The notes under the pieces were generated by a model. It was not told the DNA's origin, ran no database searches, and saw only the letters and a list, made by a program, of their open reading frames with translations. From Thermoplasmata archaeon (GTDB taxonomy: Archaea > Thermoplasmatota > Thermoplasmata > Lutacidiplasmatales > UBA184), in NCBI GenBank assembly GCA_030043255.1, contig JASHYB010000057.1:1-5385 (forward strand): DNA of 5,385 nucleotides, in the 5' to 3' direction. This document shows positions 5,113-5,385 of this stretch, piece after piece. Both the position numbers and the translations under genes were made by a program. Position 1 is the first letter of the stretch. Each line of letters begins with the position of its first letter.

Positions 5113-5385
5113 CTCTTCTCGCCGCTCAGGGCGTAGTAGATCCCGGTGATCGCGAGACCGGTAAAGCCGGCCGCCACCAGGACCGGCACGAGCGCCGAGT
5201 TCACCGAGCGGTAGGTGAGACCCCAGAGGGCGAGCAGGAAGCCGAGGACGTCGACCGCGACGAAGACGATCGCGAAGGTGTAGTGCTGGGTCGGGAAGTC
5301 GATCTGCGCCTCCCCCTCGGCTTCCTCCCCGCACTCGTAGGTCGTCGTCTCGAGGTACGACCGGCGACGCTTGGCGCCCAGCGTG
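5100..5385 (-). CDS. nuoA: NADH-quinone oxidoreductase subunit A, C-terminal part (5' end outside window)
   Basis: NuoA is a small membrane subunit of complex I, packed next to NuoH, NuoJ and NuoK at the junction with the peripheral arm. Seen: the open frame enters from the window edge and gives 94 residues before a TGA. It contains the family's YECG motif (visible residues 16-19) followed by two hydrophobic segments (about 36-56 and 63-84). The order loop, YECG, TM2, TM3 matches NuoA, and about one TM helix plus a few residues are missing upstream. Odd: the family motif FDxE at the start of TM2 reads VDVL here (residues 44-47), so the Asp is kept but the usual Glu is Leu, and the following PWA-type motif is LWG. 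Family knowledge: the Asp and Glu correspond to E. coli D79 and E81. The gene overlaps the 5' end of nuoB. Identity rests on YECG, topology and position directly before nuoB. Confidence 0.88.
   Translation of the reverse strand, partial: TLGAKRRRSYLETTTYECGEEAEGEAQIDFPTQHYTFAIVFVAVDVLGFLLALWGLTYRSVNSALVPVLVAAGFTGLAITGIYYALSGEKRWVV
5110..5116 (-). promoter_or_regulatory. possible ribosome binding site of nuoB
   Basis: AGAGGTG on the minus strand, 6 bases before a CTG at 5103 that overlaps the nuoA TGA as CTGA. Its last three bases are themselves the GTG at 5112. If this is the ribosome site, translation would begin at the unusual CTG rather than at the GTG. Confidence 0.4.

Noticed and set aside
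1..5385. Archaeal (haloarchaeal or Fpo-type) origin because of the 11-subunit gene order
   Set aside because: The proteins are not markedly acidic as in haloarchaea, and the same order occurs in bacteria. No archaeal-specific gene such as fpoF is visible. Not excluded, but unsupported.

Overview
The window is a dense, single-strand (minus) block of genes for respiratory complex I (proton-pumping NADH:quinone oxidoreductase family). In the direction of transcription (high to low coordinates) the order is nuoA (5' part missing), nuoB, nuoC, nuoD, nuoH, nuoI, nuoJ, nuoK and the first codons of a probable nuoL. All are assigned from family motifs visible in the translations. Gaps are 0 to 38 bases and several genes overlap, so this is almost certainly one transcript. 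No promoter, terminator, RNA gene, mobile element or CRISPR array was seen, and no gene-free stretch exceeds about 40 bases.

The DNA is GC-rich (by eye about two thirds G+C, with G/C strongly preferred at third codon positions) and has good Shine-Dalgarno sequences and several GTG starts. This fits a high-GC bacterium, for example an Actinobacteriota- or Chloroflexota-like lineage, but the sequence alone does not fix the phylum. The proteins are arginine-rich rather than extremely acidic, which argues against a haloarchaeon.

Layout: 5100-5385 is the C-terminal 94 residues of NuoA; 4480-5112 is NuoB, which carries cluster N2; 3965-4441 is NuoC; 2827-3972 is NuoD, the quinone-site subunit; 1681-2814 is NuoH; 885-1673 is an enlarged NuoI; 400-888 is NuoJ; 83-403 is NuoK; 1-69 is the putative start of NuoL. 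NuoB, C, D and I form the quinone-reducing arm with its iron-sulfur wire. NuoA, H, J, K and L form the membrane arm. nuoD is followed directly by nuoH, so nuoE, nuoF and nuoG, the NADH-oxidising module, are absent from their usual bacterial place. This is the gene order of 11-subunit complex I, whose electron donor is often ferredoxin or unknown.

The most notable feature is NuoI. It is 262 residues long instead of about 160-180 and carries four complete CxxCxxCxxxCP motifs instead of two. It looks like a tandem of two dicluster ferredoxin domains, which could give this complex a built-in electron-entry extension. Several other subunits depart from normally conserved motifs (NuoA DxE, NuoH RxGPN, the NuoC C-terminus, NuoD cysteines), so the complex looks like a divergent clade rather than a standard NADH dehydrogenase.
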